Source of the DNA: Sclerurus mexicanus
Lineage: Eukaryota; Chordata; Aves; Passeriformes; Furnariidae
Length of the DNA stretch: 64,000 nucleotides
Reading direction: 5' to 3'
NCBI GenBank assembly: GCA_013396755.1
Contig: VWZF01006828.1
Location: 36,033 to 100,032 of the forward strand
Positions 23,570-35,647 of this stretch are shown here, in pieces (position 1 is the first letter of the stretch; each line of letters opens with the position of its first letter). The translations under genes were made by a program, and so were the position numbers. The notes beneath the pieces are model-generated. The model made no database searches. It was not told the DNA's origin and saw only the letters and a list, made by a program, of their open reading frames with translations.

Positions 23570-23760
23570 TATTGTGCTGTCACATTTCCTTTTGCCAGCT
23601 TTTTAAAAAAGCGATTAAAAAAAATCCTCTCAGCCAGCATAGGTAGGGGAGGGGGAGTGCTTAAAAATTCAGCTCGTTTGGAGTAATTTTTAATCTCTCT
23701 CCCTAATTATTTAATCACTGAAGGAGTGCTGAGGATGTGTCATAAATAATGCTCTGTTTC
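23570..23760. promoter_or_regulatory. Putative AT-rich regulatory block
   Basis: Repeat-free and AT-rich, with motifs such as 'gcgattaaaa', 'gagtaatttttaatctc', 'cctaattatttaatcactg' and 'cataaataatgc'. Several TAAT homeodomain cores cluster within 190 bases. Conserved non-coding character is an inference from composition only. Confidence 0.2.
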
Positions 23761-24772
23761 TCTTCCCTGGGAGCTGCTCTCTTGGCTGAGGCACAGTGCA
23801 GGGAGGCAGAGCTCCTTCATCTTTTATTCTGACTGATCTGAGCTCCCATTACCCAGTAACACCAAAGGTACCCTCGTATTCTCTCTTGCTTGAACAAACA
23901 GTGCTGTAGTGAGTCACGGCCATGTGGGCTCTCACCTGGGTGGGGACAAACACCGACACCTTGGATTGGTGCCTCCTCCGTGGAATTCCTGTTGTAAATC
24001 AGGAATTTGTCAATAAACTGGTGCAGGGTTAGCCCAGGGGGTGATGGAGGGGGTGCAGGTGTGCTGTTTGTTGGGTGGCTGGGCCTCAGGTGCTCCCTGA
24101 GTTGCTGCCCTGGTCCTTTCGGTGCCCTCGGAGGAGGGAGGAGCCTGTGCCTGCCCTTCTGTGTTCAGCCAGATGGGCTTGGAAGGGGAATGGCAAACAG
24201 AGGCAGTTCTGGACAAGGAGCCCAGTGCAGGAATTCTCCAGCTCTGGGACCGCTCTCAGGATGCAGAGCAGCATCTGCAGCCCTGCGAGGTGCCAAACCC
24301 CTGCTGAGCTGATCCCCAGGGATGCTGGGGGATGTCTCAGCATTCCCACCCCAGCCAGGGGTGGGAGCAGCTGCTCCCCAGTCCCTCCTGGATGGATCCT
24401 GTGTGGCCAGTCCTCTGGCTGGGGCTGAGCCCGAGCCCACACTTGGTGCAGGGGGGCTTGAACGAGCTGAGCTGAGCCCAAGGCTGGGACTTGTTGAGGG
24501 CCTGAAGACCAAAATCAAAAGGAAAAGCAAAGCAGGGCACATGGAGCTTCCAGGGCCCTCCCATGGGTGTCCTGCAGGGCCAAGGCTGTGTGGGAGCTGT
24601 GCTGTCCCACTGCCCCTCCACCACAGCTGGGCTCTTGCCTGTCACTGCTCTTCACCTGAGGCCCTTCTGCTGCCTGTGGGGCACTGCCAGAGACTTATTG
24701 CCATGTATTTTTATGGAATTTAATATTTATTCTTGCTATTTATACATATGCATCTTAGATATTTATAGACAC

Positions 24773-24785
24773 ATATATATATATG
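24773..24785. repeat. Short AT dinucleotide run
   Basis: About six AT units followed by further AT-rich sequence. A run of ten G lies about 90 bases downstream (24873-24882). Confidence 0.8.
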
Positions 24786-24921
24786 CTTTATATGGGGCAT
24801 GTGAAAAACATTGAAGACACTAATTCCAGGACCACAAATAACTTCCTAAATGCAATTCTCACAGGGATACTTGGGGGGGGGGAGCCAAATTCTTCTGCAG
24901 GATCAATGCACTAAACCCTGT

Positions 24922-24977
24922 GTTTGTGGCTTTTTCTGCCAGTGAATTCAACAGCAAAAGTGGTTCATGGAAAGTGA
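24922..24977 (+). repeat. Diverged dispersed repeat, copy 2
   Basis: Partner of 22657-22718 in the same orientation, about 2.3 kb away. Similarity covers about 55 bases and then stops, so it is either a short piece of an old transposon or a local duplication. Confidence 0.5.
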
Positions 24978-25979
24978 ACGAGGGCACAGTGTTTGGGTCT
25001 GTCTGCTAAACCAGAAGGACATAAGTATCTGCAGTTACTGCAGAGACACTTTTGGTGCAGGAAAACTGATTTTTGTCCTTTTTAAGCTCTGTGCAGTGTG
25101 TTTGCAGCGTTTTCTCGAGGCAGATGTGGTTACAGCAGGAGCTCTGGGCAAAGAAGGAGCGACAGCACGTGCAGTTCCACTGCCATGAATTCATCTTTCT
25201 CAGAGCTATTCAGGAATGCTTTAAATTTTGCATGAAGGGCTCAGGCATCAATGGAATCTTCATCCAAAATTCGCTTTGCGTTTCTCTGTGGTGCGTACAG
25301 GGTCTGGATGCTGAAATGCGGATTTAACATGTCTCAAACACCATAACCTGGAGCAGGAGAAAACTGCCAGGTAAACCGGGCATGTGGGGAGAGTTGCCCA
25401 ACAATCCCAGTGCAGGGGTCAAGAGAAAGAGCTACGAAACACTGGGGTCTGGGAGTATTTCCTCCTCCTGCCTAACAGAGGTGGCTGGAAAGGGCAGCCC
25501 CCAAGAGTCCCAGTGCAGGATGAGGGATGGGTGGCAGGAGGAAGGTGCAGCTCCCAGTGAGGAACCAGATAACAGCAATTTCCCCTCTCAGAGCTGCTCT
25601 GACTCCCAGGTATCTGCTTTCCAGGAATGCGACTGAATCCATGGCAAGGCGGGTGTGTGGCACAGATCCAATCTCTTTTATAGGAGCCACAATTCCCTGA
25701 TCAAATGCAGTGGCCGTGCTGAGTTAAGGATGCTCATCCATCCTGGCACTGCAGGCTGGGCTGGACTTTGGGCGTGTGGGGGGTGGGATTTATGGCATAA
25801 CTTAGATCTGCCTCTGCAGAGGAGAAGGGAGAGGCTGCTGTGAGGACCTGCCCTGCCAAAGAGGGAGACTCTGTTGTTCTTTATTAATGGTTGCTGAAAA
25901 TCAATTAGCTGGCAGAGCCAGCCCAGCAGGTCTCTGTAGCTATGGAGACAGGCCAGGGAGAAAAGTACAGTGTATTCAG

Positions 25980-26240
25980 GAAAAGTGCAGATTTCATGCT
26001 CTGGTATTTTTAACCTTTCAGAGACAATTATAAACTATTTTAATTAGCAGTGTTTATGACTGGCTGGACGGGAGGAGCTGTCCATGCCTTTCCTTGGCCC
26101 TCTCCCCAGCCCCCCACTCATGCTGCTTGGATTTACATATGGAAGGTGCGGAGGACTTTCAGTTCCTGTTAAAATAACAATTTTTCACGGGAAGCCAAAT
26201 GAGCAAAGCTGATGATTTAAGCAAGGAGTGCAGTAATTAG
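25980..26240. promoter_or_regulatory. Putative AT-rich regulatory block
   Basis: Contains 'acaattataaactatttta', 'attagcagtgtttatgac' and 'gatgatttaagc', with 'cagtaattagtgcc' at the right edge, and no repeats. Composition resembles vertebrate conserved non-coding elements. No other support. Confidence 0.2.
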
Positions 26241-28219
26241 TGCCAGGCTTGTGTTGTGCTTGGTGAGGACCTGCTGCATTCCCACAGTCTGGAACCAGCT
26301 CCAGGTGTTTGCTGGGCAGGGCTTGCAGGCAGCACTGCCCTTTTACTTCAGGTTAATTGATTCCTCCCATTTTCCAGCTGCTGGGCTGGGAATAAAGGTC
26401 TGCCCTGTGCTGGTGCCTTGGCCTAGATCAGCTGGGGGTGGTTTGTTCAGGTTGTGCAGAAGGAAAGTGATTGTAAAGTTCCCCAGTGTGGTGCTGGGCC
26501 ACTTCTGGAGTGCAGAAGTGGCACAGAGACGCAATTACAGCTCAGTTAAACCCCAAATATGCCCCTGCTGGGGGCACACGCTTGGCAGTGTTAGAGGGGC
26601 CCGAATGTGCTTCTTGAGGTGGGACATGGAGGGTTCCTTTCCTGGCATCATCCCAGCTCCGAAGGGTCCGTATCTGCTCCCTTGGCAGCTTTCCTGCAGC
26701 CTCCTGGCAGAAGAGATCACACCTCCTTTGACCAGGGGCTCTGGTTTGAGCATCTCATTTTTTTCTAGCACTTTCCAAAAAGGGAAAATCTGGGACATTT
26801 TGTTTTAAACATGGCAAGAAAAAAAAATCCTTACAAAATCTTCCGTGGGAAAGGACTTTGAAAGGAAGCTGCTTCACTTTGAAAACTCCCCTGTAGAGAA
26901 CTTTAAAATTTTGCCTTTAAAGGTCTGGATTTTATTCTCTTTGATACTTTGATTGGAATGCAGTGCATGGCAATAGGGCTGGGATCCATCTGAACCTCAT
27001 CCTCAGCATCCTTGAGGGCAGAGGGGTGTGTGGGATGCTGGGGAGGGGTGGCTGGCCCTGGCCCACAGGACCAGGAGGTGTCATCTTTTGGAAGGTGTCG
27101 ATGGGATTGCGCTTGGAAATGCCCTTGGAATGAGTGATGGTGGAGCAGGCTGCTGGAAGGGCTGCTTGGGCTGCAGGCTCTGCTGGCTGTGGGATGTAAA
27201 CCCATGGGGGAGGATGTCCTGGACTGTCCCCACGGCTCGAGGCCCAGACCAGCGGCAGCTCCACATCTGGCGGTGTTTGAGCTCTCCCAAGCCCCCAGTG
27301 CCATCGGCACCCTCCGTGCTGGGGGGATGCAGCAGAGGTGACCCGGGGCTGGTGCCTGTGTGGGTGGGGGGACAGATGGAGCCCCTGCCTCGAGTGTGAA
27401 AAGCCCAGTTCACACCCACAAACACCACGGCCTTCAAACCGAGGCCAGAGCAAAGTGGTGGGGAAGGTGCCATCTCGGGGTCCTGGAATTGCTCATCCCG
27501 GGATTCCACATCCAGCCCCGCTGCCTTGCAAGGCTGAGCGTGTTTTTCTCTCAGCTCTGTGTTTGAACCTGGCCATGGCAAACCAAGATACCTCATCACA
27601 CTTCCACCTCTTCAGCAGCAAGTGACAGTTTGGTTGCAAATGTAGGGAAGCCCCAGCAGGGAGTTGAGTGCGCAGATCCAGGGCCTGCAGCTATTCCTGG
27701 CTGCAGAGCAGTGCCAATCAGGAATCACAGCCTCGGGAGAGCTTTCCCACAGGGAGCAAGGTCACAGCTTAAACCCCTATCTGTTTCTGTGGAGCTAAAA
27801 GTGGCAGATTTCTCCTTGTGGGAAGGAGTGATCTGCATCCCTGGGAGCAGGTTCATGTGTGTGTGTCCAAGAGAAGAGCCAGAGCCTGGTTTTCATCAGG
27901 TAATTGCCCAAATTTACTCCTGAAGACTTCCTTAAAAATTTTAATGGGAACTAGCATGTGTTGCAATGTGTTGCCATAGGGGAGAATTCGCATTTTAACC
28001 AGGATGGAATGAAAAGGGGGAAGATCCACTTCCCCTCCAGTTTGCCCCACAGGCACTTTGGGCTGCTTGGAGGAAAACTAGGATTATTTGACTCTATAAT
28101 ATCACACGTACATGGTATTTGGAGAGAATTCTGATTTTGTTATCCCCCTCAGTTTTGAACAGTGTCCTTGCCTATTTATGTAGTGACTGGTGCCAAACTT
28201 GGGACAAGGGATGGAGGGA

Positions 28220-28220
28220 N
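28220..28220. other. Single ambiguous base
   Basis: One N in otherwise unique sequence. No effect on any called feature. Confidence 0.99.
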
Positions 28221-28346
28221 GTTTTAGTTAAGCAGCCACTGCATCCAGGAGCTGCAGCTTCTCAAAGCCAACTTGGCACCTCTTGGGCAGCATTTTGGAT
28301 TTTAGTCCTGCTTAAAGCAATACAGAAAACTGTCACCACCATCACC

Positions 28347-28370
28347 ACGAGGTGTGTCCTCACACCTCGT
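28347..28370. repeat. Perfect 10-bp hairpin, 4-base loop
   Basis: Arms acgaggtgtg and cacacctcgt flank the loop tcct. The match is exact across ten pairs, six of them G/C, and each arm includes a CpG. It lies in unique sequence just downstream of a CAC/ATC-rich run. Possible readings are a structured RNA element if transcribed, a palindromic protein site, or chance. Confidence 0.7.
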
Positions 28371-30581
28371 CTTTTGGGTGTTTATTATATTCAGTCGCTT
28401 TTTGAGAGTGACTTTGTGCACATCCCTGAGGCAGGTCTGACCCACACTGGGTTGGTGAGCTCACCTCTCCTAAAATTCCTGCCCATTTCACAGTCCTGGA
28501 ATAAGCTGCAGTGGGCTCACAGCAGCCTCAGGAAAGGAGAAAGAATAGAGGGGAAAAACCTCAGGTGTAATTACTTTCCACTAAAAGCAGTTAAATGCTG
28601 AATTTGTCCCAGCAAGCTGAATCCTTGTAGGATAAATGCTTCACGCTTCAGTGTGGCAGCTCCTGCCTGCTCTTGCTCTGTGTCCCAGCCTTGTTTTGTG
28701 GCTCTGCCTGACAGATCTTTCCAAAGTGAAATACAGGTCAGGCATGAGACCATTTACTAAGTGAAAATAGGGTGAGTTGGAAGCATCTTCCTCCCTTTGT
28801 AAAGAATAGGATTTGCTACAGAGCTCTGAATTGTCAGACTGTGATGTTGCTCATATAGCCACTACTGTGTGAGCCTTCCTAGCCTTGCTATCTTCCTTCT
28901 TTTTCTTCCATCTCAAATAAAATTCCATTTTTCTCTGCCTGTCCATTAATGTTTTCTCACAGTGTGGCAGCCAAAGGGCTGCTGGGCAGCTGCAGGGCTG
29001 ATGACTGCTTGAAAAAGACTAAAAAGTGTCCTTTCCCCATCTTTGGAGCAAGTTGGGGATGCAGTTTGTGGCAGGGAACAAAGAGGCAGCCTAGACAATA
29101 GTGATGAAAATCCTCATCTCACTTGACCAAGCTGGTCTTGTGATTGCCAAGGTGAAGAGCTGGTAAGGAAAGAAGCCAAAGGGGTTGTTTATGTTCCCCA
29201 ATTTGGTGATAAATATCTCAGGGCACATGGAATCCTCACATGTTTTGTATCTGCAGTCTCCCCCCTTGCAGAGCTACTCCTTCCATCCCTTGTCCTTCCC
29301 AAGCTTCAATTCCAGCTCCTTTTCAGGATCTTTCTTCCATCTGTGCTATTTTATACTTATCTACATTGAATTTCATCTTGTTTTGCTATTAGTGGTCTGG
29401 ACACAAGAGACTCTGAATAAGGTGCCTATAAAACCGGTTCCTAACCATAAGACACTTCCCCAGCTGTTCCAGTGCCTTTCCTTGGAATGAAAAGCTGTGG
29501 AGCTGAACTTCTGGGTTTTCACCCACAGCCACTGCTCTTGGAACGAGTCCTTCCTCTTCCCCTTTGTTCAGCAGCATCATCTCTGCAGCCTTTCTGGTGG
29601 TGTGTGGGAACCCCGTGACTGCACACGGCAGCTGGAGAAGGTTCTCTCCACCATGAGCCTCATTCCGATGCTCTTCACATCTCCAAACTGCTCCCTGTTT
29701 TCTGTCTGCCCTCAGTGTCGCAGTCCTTGCGGCACAGCTGAATCCTGACAGCTGGGTTTTCAAGGCTGCACATAGTAAATCCAGAAATTGTTTGATCATC
29801 CCCTTCAGAGATGATGCTCAGTCAGCAAAGCATCTGGGAGCTGCCTGTGTGGTGGTGAAGCCCCTGGAAACACCAGCCACAGGTTTTAATCCCAAGGGAG
29901 AGCATTTGATTGGAGCTTTGGGCTGAAGGGAAGCATCACCTGGATTTTAGATTTCTTCCATCTGTCCCAGGGCTTTCATTTCCCCTCCAGGTTTACAAAA
30001 TAAAAGCATGTGGGGTTCTGTCTCATGGGCAGTAATTACACACTCCTGGTCCTTCCTCCACAGCAGCTCCATGCAGGAAGCGCCACTTTCCTTCCAGTGG
30101 CTCGTGGGGGTGGATGCAGAGCACGTTTGTGTGCCCGGGCTGGCTTCACTTGGATGAGCAAATTCTGCTGCCTCTGTTTGCTTTTAATACTGCGAGGCAA
30201 AGTAATTCCTACACAAATTTAGCATCAGGCTCTGACCTTGAAGAAAATGTAACTCTTGGAATGGCATAAACTGTTGTGTTTGACTTTCATGTGTTCGTAG
30301 ATGTTTTGGGAGAAATATATATATTTATACATATAGTCTATGCCTCTCCACTGAGGGAAATGGAAAGACAAGGAGTGAGGATGAGGATTTCTGGCTCCAT
30401 GCAGGGCTTTCCTGGGACACCACGCCCAAACCCACAGCTCCATGCAGGCACAGTGCCCTGCTGTGTTCCCATCTCTTCCCAGGCTGGTGAGGAACACCGG
30501 GAACCAGCAAGGTTCATCTGCTCAGTTTTGTTTCAGTGAGAAGAGAGGCTGGGCAGCATCTTCAGATCTTCTGGCTGACCT

Positions 30582-30866
30582 CTATCCCACCATGCATGTA
30601 TGAGCGAATAGGGTTTTATTCTCAGGAACTCCAGGCAGAGGGGATGTGACAGCGTCACGCCAAGTATTTTCCTGGTCCGTGTAGTCCTGCAGTACCGATG
30701 CAGAAGGAGCATCCCTGGCGCACCATGGACAGCGCCGGGAGCCTCGGCTGGCCTGGGACTCCTCGGTGGGTTTTGCTGGAGAACTGACTGGGCTGCCGAA
30801 GTCGGGGGAAGCGTGGGAGCCTTGTGTGCCCCAGGGCGCTGCTTGGGGCAGGAGCGTGCCCTCCAT
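30582..30866 (-). other. Coding-like open frame of unknown function, CpG-richer
   Basis: A 94-codon frame from ATG to stop on the minus strand, in sequence with more CpG than the surrounding DNA. Codon use looks coding-like. The peptide is hydrophilic, rich in S, P and A, and near its middle has a CPWC pair of cysteines in a RRCPWCARD context. There is no signal peptide or known domain. An aataaa lies inside the frame. It could be a single exon, a small lineage-specific ORF or chance, and a second frame on the same strand is also partly open. Confidence 0.18.
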
Positions 30867-32429
30867 CCCTCACTGCCCTGGCACTCGGCCCTGCAGCTGG
30901 GCTGTGCTTAGAACTCCTGAGTGGAAATCCCGGGGAGAGGTGGGGGAAGCGCTACTGGTGTCCAGGGGCTCTGTCCTTTATCCAGATGCAGATAAATCTG
31001 CTCTTTAGCAGGGACCCCGCTTTGCAGAGGGGCTGAGGTTCCCTCTGTGCCCTAAGCCGGGCTGTGGCTGCCTCCTCCATCCACAGCCCCGCACCAAAGA
31101 GGCTCCGAAGCACTTGGGGAGATTAAAAGGATGATTAAAAACGAAGAACAAAACCAGGTCCAGCAGTCTTTTAAAAGGGGATTTATTTGTAATCACAGAA
31201 AGAGGAAAATGAGGTCCCGACCTGCTGTGCTGCAGAGCGGGAGAGCGTGTTAAGGCCTTGAGCTGGATCCTGCTTCACTTGTGGTCTTCCCCTGCTGTAA
31301 TTAAATATGAGTTTATCTGGGCAGGACCTGTCTGCTTGTTTCACTCTGAAAAACAAAACTGAAGGGTCTGTGTTGGGCTCTTCCTGGGGTTTGTGTGACT
31401 TCCCAGCTGTGTGAGGTGCTGCGGGACCATCCGTGGGGTCACTGAGCTCCCGGGATAGGGCCAGGCTTTGGCATAAGCCCTGTGCAACAGAAGTCATGTG
31501 AAAGACTTGCTTTCTCTTAAAAAAAATAATTTCCATTAAAATTAATAAAAGTAGTAGGAAAGAATGGAAACCTTGCATTAGGAACGTGGAAATATCCTTG
31601 TCTCTGTACTGAGACTCCCAGGCTGTCTCACGTTTGTCCTTCTTGCCTTGGAACACAAGGACCACCTTTTAACCCTATTTTTGGTGTTCTGGTAGGAAAA
31701 TGATTTCTAAAGGGAATAGTCATGTAACACATGCCCTGTTTTCCTCGCAAACCTTTGAAGCAAATGAAGGCGGAGTGTTTTGTTCCTCTGGGGGGGCTGT
31801 GGTGCTGATTGAAGCCTGGGCCCAGGCCCTGCCCCTCGGGGCAGTGCTGGAGGCCTCTGCTTGCCATTAATTTTATGTAGAAGATTTATCTCAACAGGTG
31901 CAGTTACAGCACACGAGTCACTACTTTGGTCTGTAGTGCCTAAATTATGAGCAGGTTCTTGCAGCCCTTCCTGAGCTCAGGTGTCCCAAACTTGAAGGGA
32001 GCTGTTGGACAAGGGGCTCAGGCAGCCACAGCCCTCCAGGAGCTCTTGGTGGGGTCGGGGCTCAGTTTACCAGGCATGGTTTTGTCTCCAGCAGTTGACA
32101 CTTGTAAATTCTGCTCAATCAACTCAAAAATTTCTCATTAGGAATAATTTATGGTGGCTGTTGGGAGGATCATCGGGTGTGAAGGAGCTGCAGCAGAGCA
32201 GGGCAGAGCCACGGGGCTGTTTGTGAGTCCTGTGCAGGCAGGGATGGGGCTCTGCCCCTCCTTGTGCCACCTCTCCACAGCCACACGGACCCCTTTGCCA
32301 GTGGAGACCTGGGAGGGCAGGGAGAGTGTAATTCCTGATTATTGCTGCTGGGAGGGCCAGGGGCACCCCAACTTGGACCATTCGTGGTGTGGCAGCAGGG
32401 CCAGGGCAGTGCCCGTCCCTGTGCTGGTT

Positions 32430-32568
32430 CTGATGGGGCACCTCCAGTGCTGGGGCAGCTCTGGGCCCTCAGACAGGAGAGACCCTGAGGGGCTGGAGCG
32501 TGTGCAGGGCAGGGAGCGGAGCTGGGAAGGGGCTGGAGCAGCAGGAGGGGCTGAGGGAGCTGAGGACA
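32430..32568 (+). mobile_element. CR1 LINE ORF2-end fragment
   Basis: A piece of the reverse-transcriptase coding 3' end without the tail. The landmarks are 'cacctccagtgctggggcag', 'tctgggccctcagacagg', 'ctgaggggctggagcgtgtg', 'cagggcagggagcggagctg' and 'ggctgagggagctgagg'. In the CR1 frame it gives a GLERVQ motif, as in the CR1 C-terminus. It is diverged, with frame breaks. Confidence 0.75.
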
Positions 32569-32885
32569 GCTGTGTGAGAGAGGCTGTGGAAAAAACACCT
32601 CCCCAAAAAAGCAAAGCAGAAAGAACCTGGCACAAGTTTTTCCTGCCTATCTTAATTAGACACCTTTGAGTTGGGGCTTTCTCAACTCATTGTGTTTGCA
32701 AGGCAGTTCTGGTCTCTGGAGTTTTTGGGGAATACCTTTTAGAGTATTCAAGACCACTCCTGTTTGATGATGGTGTCACATTGTTCTCTTCTCTTTCTCG
32801 CTCACATTTCTGCACAAATAGGTTCCAGGGTCTTGTGTACCCAGAATGGTACTTTTGGTTCTATTTCTTTTGTATTGGGAGATGC

Positions 32886-32947
32886 TGGAGTTGGATGTTG
32901 ATGATCCATGCGGGTCCCTTCCAGCTGAGGGCATTCCATGATTCTAG
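32886..32947 (+). mobile_element. Short CR1 LINE terminus, type C-like
   Basis: About 60 bases: 'gatgttgatgatccatgcgg', 'gtcccttccagctgagggca', ending 'ttccatgattct'. It lies about 320 bases beyond the ORF2-end fragment on the same strand, so both could derive from one insertion. The DNA between them is not recognisable CR1. Confidence 0.75.
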
Positions 32948-34127
32948 GCTGCGAGGCCAATCCACGGGGTGGAGAGAACAGCCTTTTCCCTGGAAAACAG
33001 ATCATTGGGGCTGCAGAGATCAGCTGTGAGTGGCAGGTTGGATGAGAGTAAATCACTTAACAGACCCTTGCTAATATCCATAAATCATGTGGAGAGCCCA
33101 GGAATTTCACTGAGCTCGTCTATTGGAGCCTGTCACAGATGCTGTAATACATCACTGCGATGTCTGAACAGCGTTAAATAACTCAACGAGGAACCAAAGG
33201 CAGGCCACATCTGGCATGTCTAGACTCAGAAAATAGGTTATCTTTGGAAATGTGAGCTCTTCCCCAGAGTCACTCACCACCAGTTAACATATTTTTGAAA
33301 GTATTTAATTGCATTTGCACCAGGAGCAAGATCATGTTTCAATTGCTATTAACTAAGACATTTTCAAGTGTGGCCTATTTTTGCTTCTGGAGAAGTGGCT
33401 GTTTTGAGCGGAGCTGTCACCAACATGAGAGGGCACGTGTGACATGTGAGGAGGTAGGAAAAGTTAAGGGAGGGTTTTTTATCATCCCCAATATTTGGTT
33501 TGGGTTTATTTCAACTTATGGCTGCAGATTTCTGTAACTGATCTTTCTGAAGCCAGTTTGTGCCTCTGTGACAGGAAGGGGTGAGTAGGTTGGGGACCAG
33601 CAGGTTCCTGGGCAGGGGCAGCTCTGACTCTTCTCACCGAGCTGTTGAGCTGAGGAAGTCTCTGGTGTTGAGTCTCTGTCCTTCATTGCCCCTCTGTTCT
33701 CCTGAGAAGCTTTTTGTGTTGTTTTGCTGGAACATTTGTGGGGTGGGAATTACTAAACCTCTTTTCCCATCTATCCGTTGTCTCAATGTCTCTGAGATGT
33801 TCATCCTTGTTGCACCCAACCGGGGCCTTCATCCAGCAGTTTTCCATGAGAATTTCCCACTACTCACTCTCCTGGTAATTACTCACATTAAACTAACAAT
33901 TTCTGTGACTGAGATGGTCAGTGAGGTTCGGGGCAGAGCCCATCACTGTGTGCTCCTGGAATTGCTGCTGCTCCACGAGGAGCCTCCAAGTCATAAATCA
34001 GAGGACAAAGAGCCTCCAGACAACAGCTCCATCACGTGTGCTGGTGCACGTGCAGGTCATTCTCTGCCCAGAGGGGAAAGCCCGGGCAGGGTGGGCAGCA
34101 GTGCCCAGCTCCTGGCAGGGATGTCCT
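32948..34127. other. Unique non-coding stretch, AT-rich in part
   Basis: No gene is recognised. 33030-33360 is repeat-free, with motifs such as 'gctaatatccataaatcatg' and 'gaaagtatttaattgcat', and is a candidate conserved non-coding element by composition. The 219-codon plus-strand frame at 33581-34240 runs into a CR1 and has no recognised domain. Confidence 0.4.
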
Positions 34128-34273
34128 TGGGAATCATCCAAGGAATGACTGGATGTGGCACTCAGTGCTCCGGGCTGGGTGACAAGGTGGGGTTTGGCAC
34201 AGATTGCACTTGGTGGTTTTGGAGGTCTTTTCCAACCTAAACAGTTATGTGATTCTATTCTATAATTCTGTGA
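34128..34273 (+). mobile_element. CR1 LINE 3' end
   Basis: The tail reads 'actggatgtggcactcagtg', 'ctccgggctgggtgacaagg', 'tttggaggtcttttccaacc' and then a good terminal repeat 'tgattctattctataattct'. It is 5'-truncated and intermediate between type B and the classic CR1 end. Confidence 0.87.
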
Positions 34274-35647
34274 CCTGCCTGGTGCTGCCACAGACATGAT
34301 TTTCTCTCCAGTGTCTTGTCGTGTCTCTTCTTTCAGTGCTCATGTCCTGCTCAGGAGTTGTCCAAGGTGTTAATTTTGCTGCAGAAACTAGAGATGGGAA
34401 ATCTTGGAAGAGCCTGACCTGAACTGGCAGTGAGGAGTTCAGCAGCTCAATTTGACCTCATCAGGCAAAGGATAAAGCCCCTTTCAGTCACCTTAACAGG
34501 AACTGAGAGCTGCCAGAGGATGAAGGATTACAGGGCTGGTGTGTTGTCCATGGCCCAAATAACTGAGCAAACTCACCCCACCCAGGGCTGGGGCTGCCCT
34601 GGCCCCTCCAGGGGCTGCACGTGTCCTGCAGGGCAACCATGGGGCAGCACAGCTCTGCAGCCTGTGGGACCCTGCCCCTTCAGTAGCCCTGGTCTCTCAC
34701 TCCTCTGTTGAAAATCAGGCTGAGGGATGAGGTAGGAACGGGGACTCGAGCTTTAGTTGGTCTTGGTCTATCCACTTCTGTTTAAGCAGAGCCTATTTTT
34801 AGCTGCCGCTCGTGCTGATGGTTTGGTGGGTTTATTAATAGTTGGAGGGAATTTTTGTGCTCCATCATTTAGGACTGGAAAATGAAATGTGGGGAGATTT
34901 GGGACTAGGATGTGCAGCAGAGCTGGGGATCGCTCCTTGGGAGGGGCTTGGGCAAGGCTGTTCCAGGGGGGCTGGGGGCCAGCTGTGGTGTGGGGTCAGT
35001 GCTTGGTGCTGTTCTAAGACCAGGGACATCTGGAGTGCCTGTGCTAATGGTGCTCAGGTCAGTGAGGCTCAAGGACTCCAGATATTGACTGGATTATTTT
35101 AATTCCAACTTTTCCTTTTGCCAGCAAAGGAGTTGGAGCAGCCTGTGGCAGGAGAGGGCTGTGACCTGCTTCCCCCCTGCTTTGCCTCTGGAAGAGGTTC
35201 CTGCTCCTCTGCTCAAACCCTGCAGCCTTTCGTGCTTTAAAATGCACTGTGTGGGGACAAGGGCAGCCAGAGACATCCATCCGCTCGTTAGGCAAGGATT
35301 TAAACGTTGTTGAAAATCTCAAGCAGATCAATAGGTGTGTTTAAGGAACTCCTGGTGAAGGACGGCTCGAGCCACGGCAGCTATTGCCTGGGCTGCAGCA
35401 CCAGTGAAGGAGCGAACACTGGCACCCCGGGCACCTCCCGCAGCTCTGCTCACAGGTGCCATGGGAACAGCTGGCACTCACAGTTCACTGGGGTGACATC
35501 CTGCCTCCAGCAAGGCTTTGGGGAGCTCTGTCTCCAGCCCTGGTCACAGCCACGGCTGATGGGTGGGAGCGTGTAGGACACAGCTCTTGGGAGCACCAAG
35601 GGATGTCCATGCTCTGTGTTTTGTCACAAACATCAGCAAATCCAGAT
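34274..35647. other. Unique non-coding stretch
   Basis: No gene, RNA or repeat is recognised. The open frames are short and overlapping. Confidence 0.4.

Larger units (their letters stand above)
20998..24999. other. CR1-free unique DNA, left part of the 11.4-kb interval
   Basis: No CR1 tail, gene or RNA is recognised. It contains an X-box-like site at 21420-21433, a diverged direct-repeat pair (22657-22718 and 24922-24977), an A/C-rich run at 23009-23055, an AT-rich block at 23570-23760, and short AT and G runs near 24.8 kb. The 211-codon plus-strand frame at 21864-22499 shows no domain, and I treat it as chance. Confidence 0.4.
25000..32429. other. CR1-free unique DNA, right part of the 11.4-kb interval
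   Basis: No gene, CR1 tail or structural RNA is recognised. Contents are an AT-rich block at 25980-26240, GC-richer DNA at 27000-27480 that is open on the minus strand in two overlapping frames without a recognisable domain, a perfect hairpin at 28347-28370, AT-rich DNA at 30270-30350, and a CpG-richer patch with a minus-strand open frame at 30582-30990. Confidence 0.4.

Noticed and set aside
27081..27599. 172-codon minus-strand frame overlapping another of 173 codons
   Set aside because: Two long overlapping frames on the same strand in GC-rich DNA point to low stop frequency, not coding. No family recognised.
33581..34240. 219-codon plus-strand open frame
   Set aside because: It runs into the CR1 at 34128-34273 and has no recognisable domain.
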